DNA from: Undaria pinnatifida
Taxonomy: Eukaryota > Sar > Phaeophyceae > Laminariales > Alariaceae
Length of the DNA stretch: 64,000 nucleotides
NCBI GenBank assembly: GCA_012845835.1
Contig: JABAKD010000016.1
Location: forward strand, 15,455,625-15,519,624
Reading direction: 5' to 3'
Position 1 is the stretch's first letter, and every line of letters begins with the position of its first letter. The notes under the pieces were generated by a model. The model was not told where the DNA came from and did not search any database. It saw nothing but the letters and a program-made list of their open reading frames with translations. The position numbers and the translations under genes were made by a program. Positions 47,801 to 59,131 of the stretch are shown here, piece after piece.

Positions 47801-50252
47801 ATATTTCTGGGCTCAGAAATCACAGGATCCGCTTATTTCTGGCCCCGGTTATTTCTGAACCCAGAAATTTCCTGTTTCATAATAGTGTCGGAGATCCGCG
47901 GTAAAGAGAGAAATAATCACTCAAATTTCCCATAATAGTTGGTCTAAAATACCAAAAAAAAAGACGGAACAAAAAAGGGAATGAAAAAAAAGAAAGAAAG
48001 AAAAAACAAGAGTCACCTGGCGCCCAGCTCTCGCAGCATGATCCTCTTAAGCTCCGCCTGATTCCGAGACAAGACCCCTGACGCTCCGTTCACCCCCTTC
48101 ACCGCCTGCTGGTACTCGTCCAGCACCGTGTCTACCACTCCGTCGCACAGCTCCCCGAAGTCGGTGTTCAGCTCGGTAAACGCTGATCCCATGCGTCCCA
48201 CGAGCGACTGCAGGCCGGTGGGGGGAGGGGGGTAGAGGAGCAAAACAACAAGAGCGAAATGCTGCATCTATGGAGAGAAGTTGTTGTTGTTGATGTTGTT
48301 GTTGGTAATGCTGCTGCGCGCTCACAGTGTGGTTGAGAAGACCAAAGTTACAATTCGTTGTCGGTATTCTTGGGTCCGAAGAGAGTTAACCCACTGTGTC
48401 GAGGGGCGCGATCAAAAACCCCGTGCTCACCTGAAAGCTGGACACGCCCCTCGCCGCCGCGGCGCCCGCGACAAAGGCCGCCGTAAGCGCCTTGCCACCG
48501 ACAGACTCCGTCGACGGTCCTGCGTACGAAGAAACCTGTAAGGGGGGGGTAGGGTAGGGTAAGGGAGGGCAGGGTAGAGGGTCGGGGGAGGGGGGGGGGC
48601 GTAGGGGAGGATAGGGAGACGGGGGGGGGCGGGAGGGGGGGGGGGGAGTATGGGGGTTGATCGCATGCGGCCTCTATCCAGGCATACGGAGGAAAGGGGG
48701 ATTATTCAGTCCAACGCAGTGGTTTGTGCGTACCCGTCAAGGACGCCATGGACCGAGTTGCGACATGGAAACAACTTGGCTATCTGCGTGCCTAGCCTCG
48801 CCGGGGTTAGATAACCTCCCTCCCGCCTTGCACGAGGGCACCTCGCCGCGACAGCATTGTCGAGTTAACAGCATATATTCGGGGAGCGACAGCAAAACGC
48901 CACAAAAATGTAGTCATCGGTACGGCTTATACTCTTAACGTTGAGCTGAACTGCCAAGCACTACAAAAAAAAAAAAAAGAGAGGTATCAACCAGTACTCC
49001 CAGGCAATCGCTAGAATGTCTTGTGAATACAGCTCAATACGGAAGCTCTTCGGCTGCTCTTGCGATAGTCTCTTTGTCATTGCCACTATGGAACGCTTGA
49101 TCGATTGCTCGCTTTCGTTCATCGCCCCCCCCTGTCCCCCGTCCCCCCCGTGCTAAGGCGACCTCTTTCTTCCTTTCTGTGTGCTTCTGCCGCCCTCTTG
49201 CTATTGCTATCGCAGAACGCTTACTCGATACCCGTTAATCGCCCCACCCTAAAGGGACGTGTGGTAGATGGCCATTAACCGACTACGACTTAGGCAAGCA
49301 ACAAACGAGTACATCCCCTTCCATCGCACCCCTCCCCGCGAGCTAAAGCAGCCTTCCTTCCCGTCTGCGGGTCTGCTGTTCTGTTGCCCCAACACGTGTT
49401 TCACACCTGGCACCGTTCTTCGCCATTGTCACTACCACTGCGTGCTAGCTCGAGTGCTCGCTACCGCCTCCCGTCCCCCGCCTTCCCGCGTGCATAGCCC
49501 CTGTAGAGCCCCCAAATCCCCCGTATATTAATTCTAATTTGTCTCCAAAAATGAGTTTCCAGTCGTGAGGCGCTACGCGCCCCCCCCCCCCCCCCGGTGC
49601 CGAAGTCCGTCTTACGAGCGGATCTTGGAAGGATGCAGTTCACCCTTCATGCGACTCGCCGAACACCTCACGGCGCTTCGCGCTTGGTGCAAGCAATGTC
49701 TGCCTGGTTGGTGAAAACCCGACGTGCTCCGTCCCGGCATAGTAGGGATGCGAGGGTCTATGGTCATACGACCACCGCCATGCACAAACTGAATACCCCC
49801 CCCCCCCCCCCGTCCCCCCCCCCCGTCCCCCGTCCCCTAGCTTGCTCCGTCCCGGCATTGTAGGTATGCGAGGGTCTAATGGCTACGGTCATACGATTAC
49901 GGCCATGCATGAATATCGAGTACACCCCCCCCCCGTTCCCCTTCTGCGTGTGTAGACTGTTCTGTTGCCCCCTCCCTGCTCACCTGCTGCAGGAGTCGGG
50001 CGACCTCTGCCGCCGAGGTGGCCGCCTCTCCCTCCGTCACGCTGGTCTTCAGCTTCCCGACCTCCAACAAGTACTGGTCGCTCGCGAAGCTGTGGTGCGG
50101 TAGGCACGATACCTTCACTTCCAGCACGTCTTCTAGAGAGGCATCCAAGAAGCCCTGCAAGGTAAAATGTTGGTTGGTTTCCCATGGTTGGTCGATTGAT
50201 TGATTGGTTGATTGATTGATTGGTTATTATTATTGATTGGTTGATTGATTGA

Positions 50253-50312
<60 letters not shown>

Positions 50313-50348
50313 GTTGATGGATCGATTGATTGATTTGGTTGATGGATG

Positions 50349-50381
<33 letters not shown>

Positions 50382-53300
50382 GTTGATTGATTTGATGGTT
50401 GGTTGGTTGATTTGATGGTTGTTTGATCGATTGATTGGTTGATTGATTGACTGATTTCTATTGATTTTGATCGTTCGATTAATTGATATAATCAGGGTGT
50501 TTGCGATTTCCAACTTCTATTGGGTTGGCAGAAAATGTAAAAACAGCATTGAAACTAGCGAAGGCCATATTAACCCAAGGCCAACCAACCCACAACAAAA
50601 AAATAGATTCAAAAAAAAAAACGGGGAAAAACGTACTTCCTAACTTCCGTACAATTTGTGCAACTGTGTATTAACAACCATATCGTAGGTTTAGTTCACA
50701 AACTCCGTATCACAAATGAAATATAGATGCACCACGCAGCTTGCAAAGTTGAGTTGCAACCATTCAATCGGTCTTACTCACAGCTGACGTTTTCAATTTT
50801 GGATAAAAACAATGTTTTCCGCTGATTTTTCGTGGGTTGGGTGGGCCTCGAATTGTGACATTCAACGGGTTTCAATACTATTATTACGTAATTTTCTACC
50901 CAACCAACTCCTACGCAACCAACGTTGGTACATCGCAAACATCCTGTTTGATTGGTTGGCATGGTTGTTTGATTGGTTGGTATGGTTGATTGATCGGTCG
51001 TTTGGTGGTTGGACGGTTGTTTGGTTGGTCTGTTCGTGGGTTGGTTGGTTGGTTGTTCGGTTTGTGGGTTGTTTGGTCGGTTGCTTCGATCGTTCGGCCG
51101 GAAGAGTTCACAACAAATATTCGACAAAGCGACAAGCGACAAACGTCAAACAACCGAACAGAAAAAACGTGGAAAAAACACGACGGAAGCCAGGCCAGAA
51201 CGAACGTCCAAGGAAAGCAACAAACAACCAACACACGAAAAAACAAATAACTAATACAACAACCAAATCAAACGAGCACCCCAAGCATACTTCAACGAAG
51301 TGGTACTTCCTTGATTTTTACATTTTCCAGGTCATTTTGGAGGGAAAATTATCGTTCGGGAATTTTTTGGGGCGCGGGGAAAGTTGAAGAGCCCTATATA
51401 CGATACTTTAACCACAACCATGCTCGCGCGCACTGGAACCGTACCTCGGGCTTGACGGCGGCCGCCCATACGGCCTTCAGCCGCTCCCCCACCGCCTCCT
51501 CCAGCTCCGCCTCCATACCGTCCTCGCAGTCGCGGATCGCAATCACGAGCATTTTCTGCTGCTCGGGGTCTACAACTCCGTCCTCGTACAGCGCTAGGAG
51601 TTCCTCAAGCGCAGGCTGTAAATAAACAAGGGGACGTGAAACGACCATGGGAGTAGGGGTGGGGGTGGGGGGGGGTGTTAGAGGTGTGCCGACAGCTATC
51701 GCCCAGCCCTGCCAACGTACATGATAATTCCTGTGGTACACGAGGCCTATATTTGATCATGTGGAGGGGGGGGGGTTCTCGATATTCGTGCATGGCCGTG
51801 GTCGAATGACCAAGATCCTCGCATCCCAACAATGACGGGACGGAGCACATCGGGTTTTCACCGACCAGGCAGACATTGCTTGCATCAAGCGCGAAGCGCC
51901 GTGAGGTGTTCAGCGAGTCGCATGAAGGGTGAGCTTCATCCTACTAATAACCGCTTGTGAGGCGGACTAGCATGCGGGGGGGGGGGGGGGGAGAGTGCAA
52001 GCGAAGGGCTTTAATTCAAGTAAACAAGGGGACATGAAATGTTCGAAGCCAAAGGAATCGAGGAGCGGGGGGGAAGAGAAGTCCCGACCGCTGCACCAGC
52101 CCTGCCGGCCTACGTTGCGAAATGCACATTGTAACTACCGTAGCGCTGTACAAGGTACACAGGACCTGTGGGCTACGACAATGAACCTTGCCCAGCGATC
52201 ATTAATTTGATTAAAAGCTTGGCAGTGTATCCCAGCAAGTAGCCGGCCAGACGGACAGACGGACACATTTTCATCGGACACGTTTCGAGTTTCCACGATA
52301 GAGGGCACAAGTAAGCTGCGGAATAAACGACAGCTGTCATAGCACAGGATCATCCAGCGAGAGCATACCGGCCGGGTTCTTCGCTGCTCAAAATCCAGGC
52401 AACAAGTCCAAGCAAAAAGCAAAATACAAAAGACGTCTTTGAGGCCGTTCTTATCGGAGATGTGAATTTCCTAGATTTCTTCTGTTTTTTTCCAGGATTT
52501 CCATGGGAAAACGTTTGCATTATCATCGAGCGCAGGGTTGTTTGTCATTTTTTCATTCCTGATTTTGAAAGTCGAGCCATAAAGCGAGACCGCCACCACC
52601 CACACCAGAAGTCACGCGCGTCGTCACACAGCAAGCATGAGCGAACATCCCGGAAGACCGCAGAGGACAGCGCCCAGGCCACGTAGATTCGTGCAATCCG
52701 GCGACAGCAGCCCCCCTGGTGTCAGGAACATGCCGAGCACGGCGAGGACACCAGCGATAGCCTTCTTCATGTTTCTGCGCCTCGTGGATAATTGGGAAGG
52801 AATAATCGTTGTTTCGTCCGACTCGAGGATGAGTCTTCCCGAGGCCCAGGCCGCTTCCTTTCATCGGCCACAATGTTGGACCACCCTGGTCAACGTTTAA
52901 AGCTACCCGATGGTCCCAGCGCTGAGCCACGGCGCTTGTCGGAGCACTGCTTCGAAATATGGAAATCGACGACGGGCCTAATTTGTGATTGTTTGTGATT
53001 GTTACTTCTCCATATACTTGGGGGCTGAAGAATTTCACAAATTATGACAGAACGCCTCCGTATTTTAAGACACAATTTCACAAATATGGAAATTTAGGAA
53101 ATTTTAGGAAATTTAAGACAAAAAAAGGTCTCCGATAATAACGGCCCTTAGTGATGAGGACCATGGCATGGACGCACTGGCCGTTTGGGTTGGCATGATC
53201 ACCAACTTCGGCATGGTGCCACTTCTCGTAGTTCCTTTGCGCTGTTATCTGCGTGTGCGTTGTGTCTGTCCGTCTGTGATAGTCTGGACGCGACGTCTGT

Positions 53301-54758
53301 CTGTCTTTCCGTCTGTCCGTCTCTATGTAACGTTACGGTTGTCTGTTTGTCTCGTCTGTCTGTGCGCTGCCATCTGCAGCACGTCGTGTTTGTGTTAATT
53401 ATCAAGGCTGTCTGTCTGTCAGTCACGTACGCCTTGTCTGACTGTCCGTCTGCATCTGTCCGTCCGCCCGTCTGCCAGTCAGTCCGTCGGCCTGTATTGT
53501 CTGCCTGCCTGCTTGTCTATCTGTCTTCACGTCTATCTGTCTGTTTGCCTGGTTGCACCGGAGGAGTCTGCTGGCATTTCAAACACAAAGCAGCAGTGTC
53601 CATACCAGCTAAAACATACCAGGTACTACGTTTATTTTGTGCTGCATCGCGATTCGCACTGCCATGTGCGGTGTACAACGTACAAAAGCGCCGCATTCGG
53701 GTCGACGTTCACATCAACACACCAATTGCACCTCGTACGCACCACAGGTATAGAAGCATCTCGGCTGCTTTTTCAAAACACGATAGATATATAGAACCTG
53801 TGGACATAAAACCTGTGGACCAGTCATACTCGTACTGCTGCTTACTTCGATGTGTGCGAACTCCATGCGTAAGTTGATGTGCCATGTATACTGCTGCTGC
53901 CTGTACATGGCGTGCAGCTTTGTGGGTCTGGCAAGACGAGGTGCAAGCAAGCACAAGCTCTACTGGTAGCCTACAGGCAACGGGCAGCAGCGTGAGCAGA
54001 TGGCAAAGAACATAGACTCCACTTAAGTCTACAACTGCGTCCACGACGCCTACGAATACCGGTATCACTGTGGCTAAGCAACACTGGCTATCATGCTACT
54101 GCTGTACCAAACCAGTACGCCATACCGCGGCGCGTTGCCGTGCTAGGGAGGAAGGTGCTTGACGCTGAGCTTGTTCTAGATAATTGGGTTATCATTATTG
54201 TCTACCAGGTAGGATAAAGTACAGAATGGAAGTCGGGAAACTCGCGGGAAAGAGGCTGCCGATGGGTAAAGACTTCCCACCAGGTACGCATCATACCTGA
54301 ACCTCAGAGAGAGCGTCGGGCCGGTTGAGGTCGTGCACAAGCACATTGTAGATCGTAGCATCCGAGACAGCCAGAGAGACCATCGACTGCCCAGCACCCA
54401 CTTCGAAGTCGTTCGTCCCCGGAACGCTCGCCGCGCTGCTCCTTGCTTCGAGTAGAGCGAGGCCCGCGGGAGCCTCCCCTCCCCCAAACATGGACCTCAT
54501 GAGAGTCGACTTTCCCGACCCTTGCGCACCGACGCAGGAGACTGTTCGGACGGGCGACTCGCCGCACTCCTTGAGGGTGGCCACGATGTCCCCTCCCGCA
54601 AAGGCCATCGGCATGGCGCTGGAGGAGACCTCTCCGATGAGCGAGAGCAAGCTAATTGCCATTGTTAAGGCAGCAGTTGTGGTTGATGCTTTAGCACCGC
54701 ATGTAGTCGTCCTAACCGCACGCTGCGTTTTTACGGCCGTCATACTGCACCCCGACAC
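44880..54758 (-). CDS. RHD3/Sey1-like dynamin-related GTPase, divergent (eight exons)
   Basis: Exons on the - strand: 54758-54297, 51615-51445, 50154-49984, 48535-48431, 48207-48017, 46434-46320, 45904-45770, 45125-44880. All are GT-AG and the phases fit (one split Arg codon between exons 5 and 6), giving 531 residues. RHD3/Sey1 proteins shape and fuse ER tubules. Matching features: P-loop GAQGSGKST (77-85), SLAVSDATIYNVLVHDLNRP (128-147) as in the family's LAVSD...HDIGR stretch, the G4-type IRD (181-183) and EVKVSCLPHHSF. Odd points: only about 15 residues separate the P-loop helix from ALLEARSSA, where switch I and the G3 Asp should be. A hydrophobic N-terminal segment (29-42) followed by SSSAMPMAFAGG looks like a signal or plastid presequence. 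The usual paired C-terminal membrane helices are absent, and the protein is shorter than the roughly 750-850 residues of relatives. Function is inferred from family only. Confidence 0.8.
45998..46105. repeat. 20 bp tandem repeat in intron 6 of the GTPase-like gene
   Basis: Unit CACAATACGGAGCAGCACAG is repeated about four times, flanked by further CAGCA repeats. It produces Cys/Leu/Val-rich frames on the - strand that are not genes. Confidence 0.85.
46145..46290 (+). mobile_element. tRNA-derived SINE-like element, copy 3 (5' truncated)
   Basis: On the + strand, ATTCGATGAAAAGCGACGAG, TGCGCGATGAAAC, GACGACACCTGGGACGATGG, TTGTCCAGAAGCTG and an A-rich tail (GATGAAAAGAAAAAAGGAAA) match the body of the elements at 26385-26710 and 27985-28320. 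The tRNA-like head is missing. It lies in intron 6 of the GTPase-like gene, opposite to that gene's strand. Confidence 0.65.
47460..47580. repeat. CTG/GTG-rich trinucleotide tract
   Basis: CTGCTGCTGTGCTGCTGGTG-type interrupted repeat in intron 5 of the GTPase-like gene. Low complexity. Confidence 0.7.
50193..50460. repeat. TTGA tetranucleotide array
   Basis: An interrupted TGATTGATTGATTGAT array of about 270 bp lies just upstream of exon 3 (on the - strand) in intron 2 of the GTPase-like gene. A related TTGGTTGG/TGATTGAT stretch is at 50940-51090. The - strand frame reads Asn-Gln-Ser-Ile repeats, an artefact. Confidence 0.9.
52624..52770 (-). CDS. Small open frame with signal-peptide-like start (doubtful)
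   Basis: A 48-codon frame begins MKKAIAGVLAVLGMFLTPGG, which has the charge-then-hydrophobic form of a signal peptide, and ends in a TGA stop. It lies inside intron 1 of the GTPase-like gene on the same strand. Exon 1 already joins exon 2 in frame, so this is not needed for that gene. It could be an alternative first exon, a separate microprotein or chance. Confidence 0.2.
   Translation of the reverse strand: MKKAIAGVLAVLGMFLTPGGLLSPDCTNLRGLGAVLCGLPGCSLMLAV
53255..53560. repeat. CTGT/CCGT tetranucleotide-rich tract
   Basis: An interrupted GTCTGTCTGTCC-type array of about 300 bp in intron 1 of the GTPase-like gene. The frames it opens are rich in Leu, Ser, Val and Cys and are not genes. Confidence 0.8.
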
Positions 54759-55984
54759 CTAGCGCCGCCGGAGAGCTCCAGTGTGGATGTTGTCCGTCCA
54801 CGCTCTGCTCCAGACAGCCCTGCCGACGTATTGCGCTACCAGATGCAAGCTTAAAGCTGTCGCTCTCGAGCAGGACAAGGCCAGCCTGCTTCGTTCAGGC
54901 TATCGCTCTCCCAGACCTACACGTGCCCATAACGCCTCCACGGGATCAGGGGATAGGGGACGTTTGCGGCGAATCCTGTGCCGGTTTGACATCAACCCAC
55001 AAGTTTCAGGAATCGAGTTCCCACAACGCCAACAACCCGCAAGCCGCAATTTTTAGCAAGCAGCGGTGCGTCGCGTGACGGCAATCTTGCCCCTTGACGA
55101 ACAGTCGTAAATGATCTTCTCCAAACACTAAACTTGTGAAAGAAAGGCCAATACGATATATTTGCCCGCATCTAAAGAGTAGCCAGAGAAACAGAACCCA
55201 AGGGCTAACCCTCAACCAAGAGCCACAGGCCGTACTCGTAGAAACAATAATACATGGCTGTATAACGCTTCCTTATATTTACACCTCACGACGTGGGGTG
55301 GAAGGCGGGGGGAAGGGGATAGGCAGGGAAGACATCGGGACATCATGATGAACACGGACTACTGGGCTAGGTGAGCCAGTCAGGGCACCGGTTTTCGCGT
55401 TTTCGTACGTTTGTAGCAAGGAAAGCAAAAGCCTCAAAATTAAAAACGTTTCCGGCTGCAACGGCAGAGCGTAGAGCTGGCGCCTCGGGACGAGAGCTGG
55501 GATCAGAAGAGAAGGGGGGCAACGGAGACATTGGTCTTTTTTTACGTTACAAATGCCCATCTCGGAGAATTAACGCACCACCCGCGCGTACCCATCGTAA
55601 AAAATATCAGGTGGTACCAGGTACAACCTATCTACGCCAAACGAAGTATGACTAGACTAACTAACCAAGTAACGTAAGTGAGCGCGGGTACACCAAGCGT
55701 TCCTTTCAAAACACTGACGATTTGCACTTCTCCCCCTCGTGCTCAATGGTGGTGACATGACATGACCACGCCACCTCGCCTGTTGCATTTTGCCATGTGT
55801 ATCTCTTTCTTATAATTAGCGATGTCAGAGCCCCACACCGGCACGGTGAAATCATGGTAATTACATGGTTGTACCTATCGATTGAAGTATTCCATCTTGC
55901 GATCCATAATGTACAATAACAAATTACTTAGCTATAACATCAAATCTGCCAGAATAATACAGTAAACAATACCAGGCAGGTGAT
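54759..55984. other. Region upstream of the GTPase-like gene
   Basis: It should contain the promoter and 5' UTR of the - strand gene starting at 54758. No clear core promoter motif or second gene is seen. A TACCAGGTAC palindrome lies near 55612. Confidence 0.4.
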
Positions 55985-57740
55985 ATAAAGGGATGTAGTT
56001 TTGCTACAACAGTCAGATTTGTCCCCTTCAAGGATTTATAGTTTCAGCGCACATGCATGTTGAAGTGTCCCGCCCGCCCCCCGCCCCTCGCCTCCCCCGA
56101 TCCCTCTAATTATTCAAACGCCCCACCTGAAATCTAAATCTGCCAGAGTAGTGTGTGTGTGTGTGTTCTTCACATTAAACCGTTCTTCTACTCGTCGACA
56201 TCCAGCACACCCAGTGTCCGTACTGATTCTTCACCCTAGAAAGATCAGCTCTGTGGTCACAAGCTACGACACAGAGATAATGCATCGTAATGCATTCGAC
56301 AACGCAATGTCATGCCCTAGTACTGGGTACGACAGGCACAACATACATACGTCAGCAACAGAAATACATTGGAAGAGAGAATACGAAATAAACAAAAAAA
56401 AAAAAAAAACAAAAAAAAAATAATAATAAGAAAACAAATAAAAACAAAGATAAAAATAAAACAAAAATGAAACAAACAAAATGAAGGGGAAATCGAAGAA
56501 ACAACCCAACCGGAAAGGAGAGCCAAAGCTCGGAAAAGAAACATAATAAAATAAAATAAAATAAAGTAAAGTAAAACCAAAATAAGATAATCCGAACACG
56601 AGCCAAAAACCTGGACACGCAAGGAGGGAACAAAGGGGAGAAAAAAATACCCCAGAAAAAGAAGAAAAGTGCTACGTACCTACTAGTCGGCCTGGTACCT
56701 TGCTACTCTGTCTGCCATCTCCTTCCTGCCTTCGTCCACCGCGGTCTCCCTTCTATTCCTCCTGTTGCCCCCCCTGCCCCCACTCCCTTGGAGTAGTAAA
56801 CACTACCAGCCAGCTGATATCACCTCATCATCTTTCTAGCCATCCATGCCGTAGCTCCAATTCATTTCCGCCGCCCCCCCCTTTTTTCCCCGTTCCCTCT
56901 TGTTCAAACGACCCAACCTAAAATCGAAATCGACCAGAGTAATAAACACTTCTACGCAATTGATATCACGTCATTATATTTCTATCCATCCATGACGTAG
57001 CTTTAGTTCATCCCCCCCCCCCCCCCGCCAACGCCCCCCCCCCACCCAACACCCCCTCCATCCCCACCACCCGCACGATCGCCTAGACCTAGCACCACGC
57101 GTACAGCGAGCCCCTAAACATACGCGACCTAAACCTGTTAAAAACCCTTCCCCCCCAACCCCCTCCCCCCCCTTTTTTTTCCCCCACTCCCTCTTGCTCA
57201 AACGCCCCACCTAACATCGAAACCACCTCATTACCTTTCTAGAGCCATCCATGCCGCTGCTCCAATTCATCCCTCCCCCCCAACGCCCCCTCCTTCCCCA
57301 CCACCCGCACCATCACCTAGACCTAGCACCACGCGTATAGCAAACCCCTACATCTATGCGACCTAAAGCTGTTAAAAAACCTTTTGCCCCCCCCCGCCCC
57401 TTCCCGCCCCACCCTCTCGAACACTCCGCCCTCTCACTGGTCGTACGACACAATATATACATAATAAACTAGTGCATTCCTTCCAAAACAGTCAGATTTA
57501 TCCCCTTAAAGGGTTTATAGTTTCCACGCACATTTTGAGTTGCCCGCCCATCCCCCCCCCCCCCTCCCCCCCGCTCCCTCTTGTTCAAACCCATACCCCC
57601 ACGCTCTTAAAAACTCCGCCCTCCCTTCACCGGTTATACGACTTGCAGGATTCACTTGATAAACTGATGCATTTCCTTCCACAGCTGTCAGATTTTGTCC
57701 CCCTCAAAAACGGGTTTTATAGTTTCCTCGCACAGACTGA
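55985..57740. repeat. C-rich degenerate repeat array
   Basis: Blocks recur with drift. ACAGTCAGATTTGTCCCCTT and TTTATAGTTTC appear near 56010, 57490 and 57680. TCTTGTTCAAACG-like, ATCCATGCCGTAGCTCCAAT-like and CACCTAGACCTAGCACCACG blocks recur between 56780 and 57340. Poly-C runs of 10-20 separate them. An A-rich stretch (56390-56640) interrupts the array. No gene is supported. Confidence 0.7.
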
Positions 57741-58760
57741 CTAACATCACCCTGTTGACCCTGATAGCTACACTGTAGTTCCAAGGGGGAGTCGCCGACC
57801 TATATCCTTAATGAGGACACACAACCCGTAATACGCGCGATCGGAGTATCACACACAGCTTGCAAAGATGAGTTTCGGCAAAATATTCGATCTCACAGCT
57901 GGAGTGTATTTTTTTTATATATACAAGCGCTCCGCTCCGCGGGCGGCTGACGTCGCCCGCTACGCTCGCGCAAGGAAGATTGCAACTACATGTAAAGGGG
58001 GCAGAGAGAAGAGGCCCATGATTAAGGTGCAACTAGCGATTTGATAATGCCAGGAGCTACTTGTGCGGAGCTGATTGCCCTATCTGTGCTGTGGTGTTTG
58101 TTGGCGATGTCACGTTCTGATCGGCAGAAGTACGGGTGTAATTTGCGAAGAAAAAATTGCGAAGAGAACCGAGATTGAGAACAAAATCAACGACGAAAGC
58201 AAAAAGACGAGTACAAGCACGTACGACCGGTACCTGGTACCTAGTACTTCGCCTAATACCTGGTCGTGTACTCTGTGTGGTTATAACAAAAGCACAGGAC
58301 TCCGCTCCGCGGGCGGCTGACGCCGCCCGCTACGCTCGCGCACGGAAGAATGCAACTGAAACATATGTAAAGGGGGCGGGAAGAAGAGGCAGGCGATTAT
58401 TTGGTGCGAATATTGAATTGATAATAATGCCAAGAGTTGCTTGTGCAGAGCTAATTGCCCTTCGCTGCGCTGTGTGCTTGTTCATGTCACGTTCTGAACG
58501 ACAGTACGTATGCTATTTGCGGGGGAGGGGGGGGGGGGGGCATGGGTACCGAGAGAGGACAATCAACTGAAGAAAGCAAAAAGACGAGTACACAACGCGT
58601 ACATAACCTGGTACCTGTATCATACCTGGTACTACTACAGTAACTGCTATATGTTCAAAAGAACGTACAGCGCCGCACAACACAGCACCGCAAAACGAAG
58701 GGCAGGGCACGGCACCACACTGCGCTGCGCTGTGCTGCTGAGCTATATATAGCCGGGCTG

Positions 58761-58844
58761 TGTTAAGGTATTAATGGGGTATTAGTCCGTTTGACCACTT
58801 GCAAAAGGTTAACCAATAGCTTACCCAAACTAAGCCTTCTAACA
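58761..58844. repeat. Terminal repeat of the TRIM-like element (left)
   Basis: 84 bp, TG...CA. It differs from the right repeat at one base (TTAATGGGG versus TTAGTGGGG). Confidence 0.88.
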
Positions 58845-58987
58845 CTCTCCCCCCCTGAAACGGCGGGATAGCAGGTCGGCCGGATATACGGGCGGACCTG
58901 TCAATATATCCAAGCCGTTTCATTCCCTGGGGTACCAGGAAGAGTATTTTTCAAGTTCGCCATGGGGAAATCTGAAGAAGTTTATTA

Positions 58988-59017
58988 TGGTGGATGTGGG
59001 GATCGAACCCACGACCC
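58988..59017 (-). other. tRNA 3'-half-like sequence inside the TRIM-like element
   Basis: The - strand reads GTGGGTTCGATCCCCAC, then ATCCACCA. The T-arm stem is 5 of 5 paired and the loop TTCGATC is canonical. No matching 5' half with an acceptor stem GGTGGAT is found upstream, so this is not a complete tRNA gene. Confidence 0.6.
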
Positions 59018-59047
59018 AAAAACCCATGGTCTGTCGACGACGCCATT

Positions 59048-59131
59048 TGTTAAGGTATTAGTGGGGTATTAGTCCGTTTGACCACTTGCAAAAGGTTAAC
59101 CAATAGCTTACCCAAACTAAGCCTTCTAACA
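59048..59131. repeat. Terminal repeat of the TRIM-like element (right)
   Basis: 84 bp, TG...CA, followed directly by the GCTG target duplication. Confidence 0.88.

Larger units (their letters stand above)
58761..59131 (-). mobile_element. Miniature LTR-type element (TRIM-like), 371 bp
   Basis: 84 bp direct repeats at 58761-58844 and 59048-59131 begin TGTTAAGGTATTA and end CCTTCTAACA (TG...CA), with a one-base difference near the start. A GCTG duplication flanks the element (58757-58760 and 59132-59135). R1 copies at 11.46 kb and 39.29 kb lack it. On the - strand, within 60 bp of one LTR, GTGGGTTCGATCCCCAC forms a perfect T-arm and is followed by ATCCACCA, a tRNA 3' end with CCA. The 203 bp interior is non-coding. 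Confidence 0.85.

Noticed and set aside
50133-50513. Asn/Ser/Ile/Gln repeat protein on the - strand
   Set aside because: Translation of the TTGA tetranucleotide array within an intron.
54297-54758. Calling the GTPase-like gene a guanylate-binding protein
   Set aside because: GBPs also have an Arg-Asp G4 motif, but the LAVSD...HDLNRP stretch and the order of the following blocks fit RHD3/Sey1 better. A profile search could still change this.
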